Below, in pieces: positions 39,952 to 48,717 of a stretch of 64,000 nucleotides of DNA. The number at the start of each line of letters is the position of its first letter. Position 1 is the stretch's first letter. Source of the stretch: Arsenophonus sp031446105 (GTDB lineage: Bacteria; Pseudomonadota; Gammaproteobacteria; Enterobacterales; Enterobacteriaceae). The translations under genes were made by a program, and so were the position numbers. The notes under the pieces were generated by a model. It did not search any database, had not been told where the DNA came from, and worked only from the letters and a program-made list of their open reading frames with translations. Location of the stretch: NCBI GenBank assembly GCA_031446105.1, contig CP132907.1, positions 1 to 64,000 of the forward strand, read 5' to 3'.

Positions 39952-42141
39952 GTGAAAAAAGATCCTTATAAAGAACGAGAAGCAAAGAAATATTATTCGC
40001 CAATTGCAAGTCGTGAATATATTTTAGAAATTTTATCACATTTTATTAATCCAATTAGTCGTCATGAAATTGCTAAAATATTAAAATTAACGAAAGAAAA
40101 AGAATTACATGCTTTAAATCGTCGGTTACGTGCAATGGAACGTGATGGACAATTAATATTTGACCATCAATGCTATATTTTACCTGAATATGTTAATTTA
40201 ATTAAAGGTACAGTTATTGGTCATCGTGATGGTTTTGGTTTTTTGCGGGTAGATGGTCAAAAAAATGATTTCTATCTTTCTTTTAAAGAAATGAAAAAGA
40301 CTTTACATGGAGATGTAGTACTTGTTCATCAACTAAAAAAACATAGAAGAGGACGTACAAAAGTTCGTATTGTTAAAATTCTTGTTCCAAGAAATAAAAA
40401 TATTGTAGGGCGTTATTTTTTAGAAGGCAATATTGGATATGTTGTTCCAGATGATAGTCGTTTATCTTTTGAAATTTTGAATATTAAAAAAAATATTAAA
40501 GGAACTGATGTAAAAATAGGTAATATAGTTGTAGTAGAAATTATAAAAAGACCTGTTAATCACCTTCAAGCAGTAGGCAATATTATTGAAGTATTAGGTG
40601 ATGAAATGGGTATAAATATGGCAGTAGAAATTGCATTAAGAACCTATGATATTCCTTATATTTGGCCAAAAGAAGTTGAAAAGCAAATAAGTCAGATTTC
40701 AAAAAAAATTCCTCTTGCAGAAAAGAAAAAACGCATCAATTTATCTCATCTTCCTTTAGTTACCATTGATGGTGAAGATGCTAGAGATTTTGATGATGCT
40801 GTTTATTGTATGAAAAAAAAAGGAGGAGGATGGTTTTTATTAGTTGCAATTGCTGATGTTAGTTATTATGTACTACCAAATACAGCATTAGATGATGAGG
40901 CTTTAAATCGGGGTAATTCTGTTTATTTTCCATCACGTGTAATTCCTATGTTGCCTGAAATTCTTTCTAATGAATTGTGTTCTTTAATTCCAAATGTTGA
41001 TCGTTTATGTATGGTATGTGAAATAGAGTTATCAAATGTAGGAGAAATTATTTCTTCAAAATTTTATGAAGGAATAATGTGTTCTCATGCTAGATTAACG
41101 TATAAAACGGTATGGAAAATTTTGCAGGGAGATAAAGATTTACGTCATTTTTATAAAAATATAGTACCACATTTAGACCAACTTTATCAATTATATAAAA
41201 TATTAGATACAGCAAGAATAAATAGAGGTGCTATTTCCTTTGAATCAGAAGAAGCAAAATTTATTTTTAATGAAGATCAAAAAATTAAAGATATTCAATC
41301 TCTTGAACGAAATGATGCTCATAAATTAATTGAAGAATGCATGATTTTAGCAAATATAGCAGCAGCCAATTTTATTCATAAACATAAAGAACCATCTTTA
41401 TACCGTATTCATGACATGCCCAAACAGGAAAATGTAATGAATTTACGTACTATTTTTAGTGAATTTGGTTTAAAATTATTTGGAGATAATCAATTACAAT
41501 CAGTTGATTATGCTAATATTATGAATATTATCTCTCAACGTCCAGATCATGAATTATTAAAAACAATGATTTTACGTTCTATGAATCAGGCTTTTTATCA
41601 TCCTGAAAATAAAGGACATTTTGGTTTAGCATTAAAAGCTTATACACATTTTACTTCACCTATTCGAAGGTATCCAGATTTGCTATTACATCGTTCAATT
41701 AAATATATTTTATCTCAAAAATATCAAAATAATCAATATAACAAGATTATAACTGGTGGTTGGCATTTTGATACGCATGAAATACTAGCATTAAGTCAAC
41801 ATTGTTCAATGACAGAAAGACGTGCTGAAGAAGCAATTAGAGATGTTTCTGATTGGTTAAAATGTGATTTCATGAAAAATAAAGTTGGAAATATCTTTAC
41901 TGGTATTATTACAAATGTCACTAGTTTTGGTTTTTTTGTGCGTTTGAGTTATCTTTTTATTGATGGACTTGTTCATATCTCTTCATTAAAAAATGATTAT
42001 TATCATTTTGATAGTGTAAGACAACGGCTTGTTGGTCAATATTCTGGAATTATATATCGTCTTGGTGATAAAGTAGAAATTAAAGTTAAATCTGTAAATT
42101 TAGATAATCGTAAAATTACTTTTAAATTAATTACTTCTTAA
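39952..42141 (+). CDS. rnr: Ribonuclease R, lacking the C-terminal basic tail
   Basis: Processive 3'-5' exoribonuclease of the RNB family that degrades structured RNA. It has 729 residues against 813 in E. coli. The N-terminal helix-turn-helix and cold-shock domains, the RNB core with TIDGEDARDFDDAVYC (metal-binding aspartates) and HFTSPIRRYPDL, and the C-terminal S1 domain (GIITNVTSFGFFVRL) are intact. The protein stops just after S1 (NRKITFKLITS), so the Lys-rich tail of about 85 residues is gone. It uses a GTG start (KKDPYKEREAKKY) matching the family N-terminus, with GAGAG upstream. Confidence 0.97.
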   Translation: MKKDPYKEREAKKYYSPIASREYILEILSHFINPISRHEIAKILKLTKEKELHALNRRLRAMERDGQLIFDHQCYILPEYVNLIKGTVIGHRDGFGFLRVDGQKNDFYLSFKEMKKTLHGDVVLVHQLKKHRRGRTKVRIVKILVPRNKNIVGRYFLEGNIGYVVPDDSRLSFEILNIKKNIKGTDVKIGNIVVVEIIKRPVNHLQAVGNIIEVLGDEMGINMAVEIALRTYDIPYIWPKEVEKQISQISKKIPLAEKKKRINLSHLPLVTIDGEDARDFDDAVYCMKKKGGGWFLLVAIADVSYYVLPNTALDDEALNRGNSVYFPSRVIPMLPEILSNELCSLIPNVDRLCMVCEIELSNVGEIISSKFYEGIMCSHARLTYKTVWKILQGDKDLRHFYKNIVPHLDQLYQLYKILDTARINRGAISFESEEAKFIFNEDQKIKDIQSLERNDAHKLIEECMILANIAAANFIHKHKEPSLYRIHDMPKQENVMNLRTIFSEFGLKLFGDNQLQSVDYANIMNIISQRPDHELLKTMILRSMNQAFYHPENKGHFGLALKAYTHFTSPIRRYPDLLLHRSIKYILSQKYQNNQYNKIITGGWHFDTHEILALSQHCSMTERRAEEAIRDVSDWLKCDFMKNKVGNIFTGIITNVTSFGFFVRLSYLFIDGLVHISSLKNDYYHFDSVRQRLVGQYSGIIYRLGDKVEIKVKSVNLDNRKITFKLITS

Positions 42142-42358
42142 GAAGTATACAATAAGATATTTCAATAATATCAATATAGTAATAATTAAAAAAAATATAT
42201 AATTTATTATATATTTAATTATACAAAAATACTTAAAAAAATAAAATATTTTTTTATATAAAAATATTTTTTTAATAAATGATAATTTGCATTATTAATG
42301 ATATTTATTTAATATTATTTTTTTATTTTTTGATATTCATTAAGTAATAAATAAATTT

Positions 42359-43099
42359 ATGAATAAAATGATTTATGGTATTCATGCAGTGCAAAAAATA
42401 TTAGAAATAGATTATTCACGTTTTCAAAAAGTATTTGTTATTAAAGAAAATAAAAATAAACGTTTATTATCCTTAATTCATCAGTTTAATAATTTAGGTA
42501 TTATTATAAATACGGTAAATCGTAAATGGATAGATCATAAAACAGAAAATGCTTTACATCAAGGTATTGTTGCATTTATTAAATTTAGTAGAGAATATAG
42601 AGATGTTGATTTATCAATAATTCTTTCTAACATAAAAAATCCTTTTATACTTGTACTAGATTGTATCACAGATCCATATAATTTAGGTGCTTGTTTACGT
42701 AGCGCAGATGCAGCAGGTGTTGATATGGTAATTGTACCTAAAGATAAATCTGCTAATCTTAATTCTATAGCTAAAAAAGTTGCTTGTGGTTCTGATGAAA
42801 ATGTACCATTTATTAGAGTGACTAATCTTGCTCAAACATTACGTCAATTACAGCAATATAATATTCGGATTATTGGTACTGTGATTGAAAGTAATTATAC
42901 GTTATACGATACAAAATTAACTGGAGCTATCGCTTTAGTAATGGGTTCAGAAAATAAAGGTATTCGATATTTAACAAAAAAAATTTGTGATCATTTAATT
43001 AGAATTCCAATGATAGGTAAAGTAAATTCTTTAAATGTTTCTGTTGCAACAGGAATATGTTTATTTGAAATAGTACGTCAGAGATTTATTAATATTTAA
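42359..43099 (+). CDS. rlmB: 23S rRNA (guanosine-2'-O-)-methyltransferase RlmB
   Basis: SPOUT-family enzyme that methylates Gm2251 in the peptidyl-transferase loop of 23S rRNA. It has 246 residues (243 in E. coli). The N-terminal substrate-binding domain begins MIYGIHAV. The SPOUT motifs are LVLDCITDPYNLGACLRSADAAGVDMVI, MGSENKGIRYLT and IPMIGKVNSLNVSVATGI. It follows rnr after 217 bases, as in E. coli. Confidence 0.98.
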   Translation: MNKMIYGIHAVQKILEIDYSRFQKVFVIKENKNKRLLSLIHQFNNLGIIINTVNRKWIDHKTENALHQGIVAFIKFSREYRDVDLSIILSNIKNPFILVLDCITDPYNLGACLRSADAAGVDMVIVPKDKSANLNSIAKKVACGSDENVPFIRVTNLAQTLRQLQQYNIRIIGTVIESNYTLYDTKLTGAIALVMGSENKGIRYLTKKICDHLIRIPMIGKVNSLNVSVATGICLFEIVRQRFINI

Positions 43100-43305
43100 C
43101 TGTTTTATAAAGAACATTTAATATAAGTAAAATCCATGATCTATTATTGATTTTTTAATTTTATTGAATTTTAATTTTAAAATAAGTATAATAAAAAATG
43201 TTTTTTTAATTGAAATAAAAAAATTTTTTGTCTCGAATTTCTATATAATGCTATTTATTTTAATAAGAAAGAGGTTGTTATAACAATCCATAAGGCGCAA
43301 AAATT

Positions 43306-43668
43306 ATGCATAATTACGAAATTATTTTTATGGTTCATCCAGATCAGAGTGATACTGTATCCAATATGATTAAAAGTTATACTAAATTAATTATTGATGC
43401 AAAAGGAAAAGTTTACCGTTTAGAAGATTGGGGGAGACGTCAATTATCCTATATGATTAAAAAATTACATAAAGCACATTATGTTCTTATGAATGTAGAA
43501 GCTCCAAAAACAGTAATTGATGAATTAGAAACAATTTTTCGATTTAACGATTCGATTATTCGTAGTATGATTATACGAATTAAACATGCAATTACGAAAT
43601 CATCCCCAATGATGATAATTAAAACTAAAGAAAATCGTTTTTCTCATGATGCTTTCATTGAAAATTAA
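43306..43668 (+). CDS. rpsF: 30S ribosomal protein S6
   Basis: Binds the 16S central domain with S18. It has 120 residues (131 in E. coli), with MHNYEIIFMVHPDQS, RLEDWGRRQL, KLHKAHYVLMNVEAP and FRFNDSIIRSMIIR. The acidic C-terminal tail ending in Glu-Glu, which RimK extends in E. coli, is missing. The leader has an inverted repeat TTGTTATAACAA (43275-43286) and CCATAAGGCGC before the start, roughly where enterobacterial S6 leaders carry the S6:S18-binding element. I cannot confirm that the element survives. Confidence 0.98.
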   Translation: MHNYEIIFMVHPDQSDTVSNMIKSYTKLIIDAKGKVYRLEDWGRRQLSYMIKKLHKAHYVLMNVEAPKTVIDELETIFRFNDSIIRSMIIRIKHAITKSSPMMIIKTKENRFSHDAFIEN

Positions 43669-43955
43669 AAAAAAATAAAAATTCAAACAATAGAAAATTA
43701 AAAAATTAATTTTTTAATACTGACTGTAATATTATTTTTATATTTTTTTGTTGTAAAATTTTAAATTTTATTATATATATCTTATAAAATAAATATTTTA
43801 AAAATTAAATATTTTTTATATATCAATAAATTATAAAAATAATTATTTTTATTATTTTTATAGTTTTGTAAAAAAATGTTGTTTAGTTTAAAAAATATTT
43901 TTATCGCATATATTATTTTCAGTATTACAAATAAATTATTGGAGAATATAGAAAT
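43669..43955 (+). pseudogene. priB: Probable fossil of priB (primosomal replication protein N)
   Basis: E. coli has priB (315 bases) between rpsF and rpsR; here 287 bases without a gene remain. Near the 3' end, 43867-43925 reads CKKMLFSLKNIFIAYIIFS, which aligns nearly ungapped with the PriB C-terminal part [20 protein letters not shown] (Cys, Lys, Leu and Ala in register). The 5' part is not recognisable. The rpsR ribosome binding site (GGAGAAT) is at the end. Confidence 0.5.
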
Positions 43956-44183
43956 ATGCCACGTTATTTTAGGCGTCGTAAGTTCTGCAGATTTACAGCA
44001 GAAGGTATTAAAGAAATTGATTATAAAGACATTACAACATTAAAGAATTATATTACTGAAAGTGGTAAAATTGTACCTAGTCGTATTACTGGTACTAGTG
44101 CAAAATATCAACGACAGCTTGCTAAAGCAATTAAGCGAGCACGTTATTTATCTTTATTACCGTATACGGATCATCATCAGTAA
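43956..44183 (+). CDS. rpsR: 30S ribosomal protein S18
   Basis: Small basic protein forming a heterodimer with S6 on the 30S platform. It has 75 residues, as in E. coli. YFRRRKFCRFTAEG, KIVPSRITGTSAKYQRQL and AIKRARYLSLLPYTD are all conserved. It lies in rpsF-(priB fossil)-rpsR-rplI and is preceded by GGAGAATA. Confidence 0.99.
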   Translation: MPRYFRRRKFCRFTAEGIKEIDYKDITTLKNYITESGKIVPSRITGTSAKYQRQLAKAIKRARYLSLLPYTDHHQ

Positions 44184-44220
44184 TTTTTTTATAAATTTAT
44201 GATGAGTTTAGGATAAAATA

Positions 44221-44670
44221 ATGCAAATAATTTTATTAGATAAAATAGAAAATTTAGGTAAATTAGGTGATACAGTTAATGTTAAAGCTGGTTATGCGCG
44301 TAATTATTTAATCCCCTATGGAAAAGCAGTGCCTGCAACTAAAAAAAATATTGATTTCTTTAAAATGCGTTATGCTGAAATACAAGCTAAATTAGAAAAT
44401 ATTTTACATATTGCTAAAAAACGTGCTGAAAAAATTAATGAATTAAAAATTATTACCATTGCTTCTAAAGTAGGAAGTGAAGGTAAATTATTTGGTTCAA
44501 TAAGTGGTCGAGACATTGCAGAATTAATTACTAAAAAAGGAATTAAAATTGCAAAAAATGAAGTGTTTTTACCAAATGGTGTATTACGCACTGTTGGTCA
44601 GCATGAAGTTATTTTAAAATTACATAATGATGTTTTAGTAAAATTAAATATCGATATTATTCCTAAATAA
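44221..44670 (+). CDS. rplI: 50S ribosomal protein L9
   Basis: Elongated protein at the base of the L1 stalk, important for frame maintenance. It has 149 residues, the E. coli length. The N-terminal rRNA-binding domain (VNVKAGYARNYLIPYGKAVPAT), the connecting helix and the C-terminal domain (GSEGKLFGSISGRDIAE, LPNGVLRTVGQHEV) are present. It starts 37 bases after rpsR, and this ends the plus-strand block. Confidence 0.99.
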   Translation: MQIILLDKIENLGKLGDTVNVKAGYARNYLIPYGKAVPATKKNIDFFKMRYAEIQAKLENILHIAKKRAEKINELKIITIASKVGSEGKLFGSISGRDIAELITKKGIKIAKNEVFLPNGVLRTVGQHEVILKLHNDVLVKLNIDIIPK

Positions 44671-44799
44671 TTTATTTTATATTATTTTAAGTTTTTTTTA
44701 AAAAAAGTAAAAAATATTCATACATCAAAATATATTAAATTTTTATTATTCCAATTCTAATATAATTATGTTTTTTATAGACACATCATTTATAAAAAA

Positions 44800-45783
44800 T
44801 TACTCAATGTTTATTCCCTTAGATTGCAAATCTGCATGATAAGACGAACGTACTAATGGACCACATGCTACGTGTGTAAAACCCATTTTTATAGCATCTT
44901 TTTTTATATCTTGAAATTCTGAAGGGCTTACATATCTTTCTACAGATAAATGATCAGGGCTTGGTTGAAGATATTGTCCTACAGTGAGCATGGTAACGCC
45001 ATGTTTTCTTAAGTCATACATAACATTTTTTATTTCTTGATTTGTTTCTCCTAATCCAACCATTAATCCTGATTTTGTTGGTATTTTAGGATGCATTGTT
45101 TTAAATTTTTCTAATAATTTTAAGGATCCATGATAATTTGCCCCAGGACGAATTTTTTTGTATATACGAGGTACATTTTCAATATTATGATTAAAAACAT
45201 CTGGTGGTACTTTAGATAAAATTGTAAGAGCTTGGTTTATTCGTCCACGAAAGTCAGGAACCAGTATTTCTACTTTTATATGTGGGTTTTTATTTCTGAT
45301 AGAAATTATACAATCAGCAAAATGTTTTGCTCCACCATCATGTAAATCATCACGATTAACAGAAGTAATGACAATATAATTTAGGCGCATATCTTTAATA
45401 GTTTTTGCTAACTTTATAGGTTCATTGGGATCAGGTATATTGGGGCGACCATTGTTGACGTTACAAAATGGACAACGTCGAGTGCAAATGGCACCTAAGA
45501 TCATAAAAGTAGCAGTACCTTTATTAAAACACTCAGGTAGATTAGGACAAGAAGCTTCTTCACATACTGAATGTAAGCCATTTTTCCGCATCGCATTTTT
45601 AATGTTTTTTATGCGGGTAAAATCATTAGGTATTTTTATTTTAAGCCATGTAGGCTTACTAGATATCTTTTTGTAACCTGTTGTAATAATTTTTATAGGG
45701 ATTGATGATATTTTATCAGAATTAGTATATTGCTTCTTATTTTTTTTTTTAATATTTTCATTCATAATATTTTTATTATCCAT
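44800..45783 (-). CDS. lipA: Lipoyl synthase
   Basis: Radical-SAM enzyme that inserts sulphur into octanoyl groups on lipoyl domains. It has 327 residues (321 in E. coli). The auxiliary cluster cysteines are C74, C79 and C85 (CEEASCPNLPECF). The radical-SAM cluster is C100, C104 and C107 (CTRRCPFC). The C-terminal RSSYHA serine motif is present. The N-terminus is Lys/Asn-rich. It lies 69 bases downstream of lipB on the same strand; the client here is AceF. Confidence 0.98.
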   Translation of the reverse strand: MDNKNIMNENIKKKNKKQYTNSDKISSIPIKIITTGYKKISSKPTWLKIKIPNDFTRIKNIKNAMRKNGLHSVCEEASCPNLPECFNKGTATFMILGAICTRRCPFCNVNNGRPNIPDPNEPIKLAKTIKDMRLNYIVITSVNRDDLHDGGAKHFADCIISIRNKNPHIKVEILVPDFRGRINQALTILSKVPPDVFNHNIENVPRIYKKIRPGANYHGSLKLLEKFKTMHPKIPTKSGLMVGLGETNQEIKNVMYDLRKHGVTMLTVGQYLQPSPDHLSVERYVSPSEFQDIKKDAIKMGFTHVACGPLVRSSYHADLQSKGINIE

Positions 45784-45852
45784 TTTATTATTAACAATTA
45801 TACTTAATATGATATTTTATTATTATTTATAAGTTATAATTTATATTATTTT

Positions 45853-46497
45853 TTATATTTCATGCATAGGTATTGATTGCAATAAATGATAAAAATTTTT
45901 TATAATTAAAGGTTCTATATCTTTAATTTGAATATTTGGGATAAATTTATTTATTTGTGTCATTTGCATACCAATATTACCACAAGGATTAATTTGTTTA
46001 AATGGCGTTAAGTCCATGTTAACATTTAATGCTAAACCGTGCATAGTGCAACTTTTATTAATACGTAACCCTAAAGAGCAAATTTTTTTTTTATGAACAT
46101 AAACACCAGGAAATCGATCTTTTGAATAACTTTTTATCCCTAATTCATTTAAAGTATTAATAACTGTATTTTCTAGTGTATTTACCAATGTTTTTATGCT
46201 AATTTTATAACGTTTTAAGTTTAATAAGATATACATTATTAATTGTCCAGGCCCATGATAAGTTATTTGCCCCCCTCGGTCTGATTGAATTACTGGAATA
46301 TTATTTGATACTAGTAAGTTTTCTTTTTTTCCGTTCTGTCCTTGCGTAAAAACAGGATAATGTTCAAGAAGCCAAATTTCATCTGGTGTATTAATAGATC
46401 TTTTTTTTGTAAATTCATGCATTGCATCTAAAATAGATCGATAAGAATTGAGTCCTAAATGACGTAATATAATGTTATTTTTGATATTTTTAAACAA
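45853..46497 (-). CDS. lipB: Octanoyl-[acyl-carrier-protein]:protein octanoyltransferase
   Basis: Transfers octanoate from ACP to the lipoyl-domain lysine, the step before LipA. It has 214 residues (213 in E. coli). The catalytic Cys/Lys pair corresponds to C172 in NPCGNIG and K138 in KKKICSLGLR. QSDRGGQITYHGPGQ and HGLALNVNMDL are conserved. With LipA it gives de novo lipoylation independent of lipoate scavenging. Confidence 0.98.
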   Translation of the reverse strand: MFKNIKNNIILRHLGLNSYRSILDAMHEFTKKRSINTPDEIWLLEHYPVFTQGQNGKKENLLVSNNIPVIQSDRGGQITYHGPGQLIMYILLNLKRYKISIKTLVNTLENTVINTLNELGIKSYSKDRFPGVYVHKKKICSLGLRINKSCTMHGLALNVNMDLTPFKQINPCGNIGMQMTQINKFIPNIQIKDIEPLIIKNFYHLLQSIPMHEI

Positions 46498-47563
46498 AGA
46501 TAATATAATTGTATGTTTTAGTTAGTAAAGTTTTTTAATAATTATACTATATAATGTTATTATAATAAAAGTAAAAAAATCTTTTTTTGTTTTAAGTGAT
46601 ATTATTTAAGTATAAATTTAAAAATTTTTATTTGTTGTTTTTTAATATTTATCTAGAATAAAAAATATTTTTAATATTAACTACTTTTAAATATCAGATT
46701 AAATAATTATAGTTAAATAAGAAGATTTTTAATAAAAATATTATTTATAAATTTTTATATCTTTATGATATTTTTTATTAAATTATTATTTAAATAATTT
46801 TATTATTCATATTTATTTTTTCTATTTTTTAGTTTTTTAAGTAATTGCATAAATTGTTATCAATTTAATTTAATTTACACTATTTAGGTTTATTACTTTT
46901 ATCAGTGTTTTTTAATAAAACTTTTTAAAAAAGCAATTAATAAAAATATAAGACAAAATATTAATATTTAAATATTTTAAGTAAATAAAATTTTTTTAAA
47001 AATTTATTTTTTTATGTTCATAAATTTTATCATTAAAAATATAAGAGTGATATTTAATATTATCATGCGTATAAATTATAAAAAATAAATATTTGATAAT
47101 AAATAATATTATTGGTTCTATTATTAATATTTTAATATAATTATTTTTTAAAAAAAATAAAATCATTGGTTAGTATATTTTTTATATTTCCTTAAAAATT
47201 AATGTAGCATTTTTTATTTTTTATTTTTGCTAAAAAATAGAATTTTCATATTTTTTAATATAAAAATTTTATTTTAATAAAAATATATATATAATATTAT
47301 TAATATTTTTTAATAATTTTAAATTTAAAATAAGACATATTTTTTTATTTTTTGAATAACAAAAAAAATAAAAATAAGATTTTTTAATTAAAAAATATTC
47401 TTATAATTCTATAAAATTATAGAAAATATATTTCTATATATTAAAAATACTTATATATTTTAAAATTTTTTAATATTTTATGCATTTTTATATTTTTTAT
47501 TATTTTATGTATTCTTTATTAAATAATAAATTATTATGTCATATATTTTATAGATTTTTTGAT
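46498..47563. other. Gene desert at the site of lost ybeD, dacA and rlpA
   Basis: About 1.07 kb without a supportable gene between mrdB and lipB. In E. coli rlpA, dacA and ybeD lie here on the minus strand. A minus-strand stretch around 46640-46720 reads weakly like the C-terminus of YbeD (SDI*K*LIL against THIEQVETL), which is not enough to call. dacA and rlpA are not recognisable. Confidence 0.5.
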
Positions 47564-48676
47564 TTATAAATTATTAGACAATAATTTTCTGTGTGTATGT
47601 ATAGACATAATAATACCAAATCCTGCCATCAAAACAATAAATGAAGATCCACCATAACTGATTAGTGGCAAAGGTACACCTACTACAGGTAAAATACCAC
47701 TAACCATTCCTATATTAACAAAGATATAGATAAATAAAATTAACATGAGTCCACCAGCCATAATTCTTCCAAAAGTGTTTTGTGCATTTGTTGCAATGAT
47801 TAAACCACGGATTATTAATAGCAAGTATAACGTAAGTAAAATAATAACTCCTATTAATCCAAGTTCTTCTGCTATTACTGCAAAAATAAAATCAGTATGA
47901 CGTTCTGGTAAAAATTCTAATTGTGATTGTGTACCATGTAACCAATTTTTTCCGAATAAACCTCCAGAACCAATAGCAATTTTTGATTGGATAATATGAT
48001 ATCCAGCACCTAGTGGATCCATTTCTGGATTTAGTAAAATTATAATACGATTACGTTGATAATCGTGCATTAAAAAAAACCATAAAATAGGAATAAAAAA
48101 AAGAATACCAGTAATAGCTATAGTCATAAATTTCCAATGTATGCCAGCTAAAAAAAGAATAAATAATCCAGAAGCAGCGATTAAAATTGATGTACCCAGA
48201 TCTGGTTGCGCTGCAACAAGTAAAGTTGGTAGTAATATAAGTATTATGGCAAAAATTATATTTTTAAATGTTAAAGGAAAAAATTTTCTGTTTAAAAAAC
48301 GATCTACCATCAATGGAACTGCAATTTTAGCTATTTCTGATGGTTGAAAACGAATAAATCCAAGATCTAACCACCTTTGTGCCCCTTTACTTATTTGTCC
48401 AAATACATTTACAAAAATAAGTAATATCAAACAAAATATATATAAAGAAGGAGCTAATTTTTCATATATACGTGGTGATACTTGTGCCATAAAAATCATA
48501 ATAATTAATCCAATTATAATTTGAATTAATTTATTTAGCATGATATTAATATCTTGTCCGCTAGCACTCCACATAATTAAGATACTGTATACTATTAAGG
48601 TAAGAATAATTAAAAACATAAAAAAATCAATATGTAAACGTGTAAAGACAGAAAATTTTTGTAATTTGTCATTCAT
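47564..48676 (-). CDS. mrdB: Peptidoglycan glycosyltransferase RodA
   Basis: SEDS-family polymerase working with PBP2 in lateral wall synthesis and rod shape. It has 370 residues, the E. coli length, and about ten hydrophobic segments. Conserved pieces are GAQRWLDLGFIRFQPSEIAKI, AQPDLGTSILI, HTDFIFAVIAEELG and VVGVPLPLISYGGSS. It lies 41 bases downstream of mrdA. Confidence 0.98.
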   Translation of the reverse strand: MNDKLQKFSVFTRLHIDFFMFLIILTLIVYSILIMWSASGQDINIMLNKLIQIIIGLIIMIFMAQVSPRIYEKLAPSLYIFCLILLIFVNVFGQISKGAQRWLDLGFIRFQPSEIAKIAVPLMVDRFLNRKFFPLTFKNIIFAIILILLPTLLVAAQPDLGTSILIAASGLFILFLAGIHWKFMTIAITGILFFIPILWFFLMHDYQRNRIIILLNPEMDPLGAGYHIIQSKIAIGSGGLFGKNWLHGTQSQLEFLPERHTDFIFAVIAEELGLIGVIILLTLYLLLIIRGLIIATNAQNTFGRIMAGGLMLILFIYIFVNIGMVSGILPVVGVPLPLISYGGSSFIVLMAGFGIIMSIHTHRKLLSNNL

Positions 48677-48717
48677 ATTTTTTGTTATTTTTCTAAAGAG
48701 ATATTATTAAATTTTAT

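Noticed and set aside
42132..42147. 16-base perfect palindrome at the rnr stop codon
   Set aside because: No loop and weak AT-rich stem, no T tract; unlikely to be a terminator.
46640..46720. Possible minus-strand trace of ybeD (SDI*K*LIL)
   Set aside because: Syntenic, but too short and too AT-biased to separate from chance.
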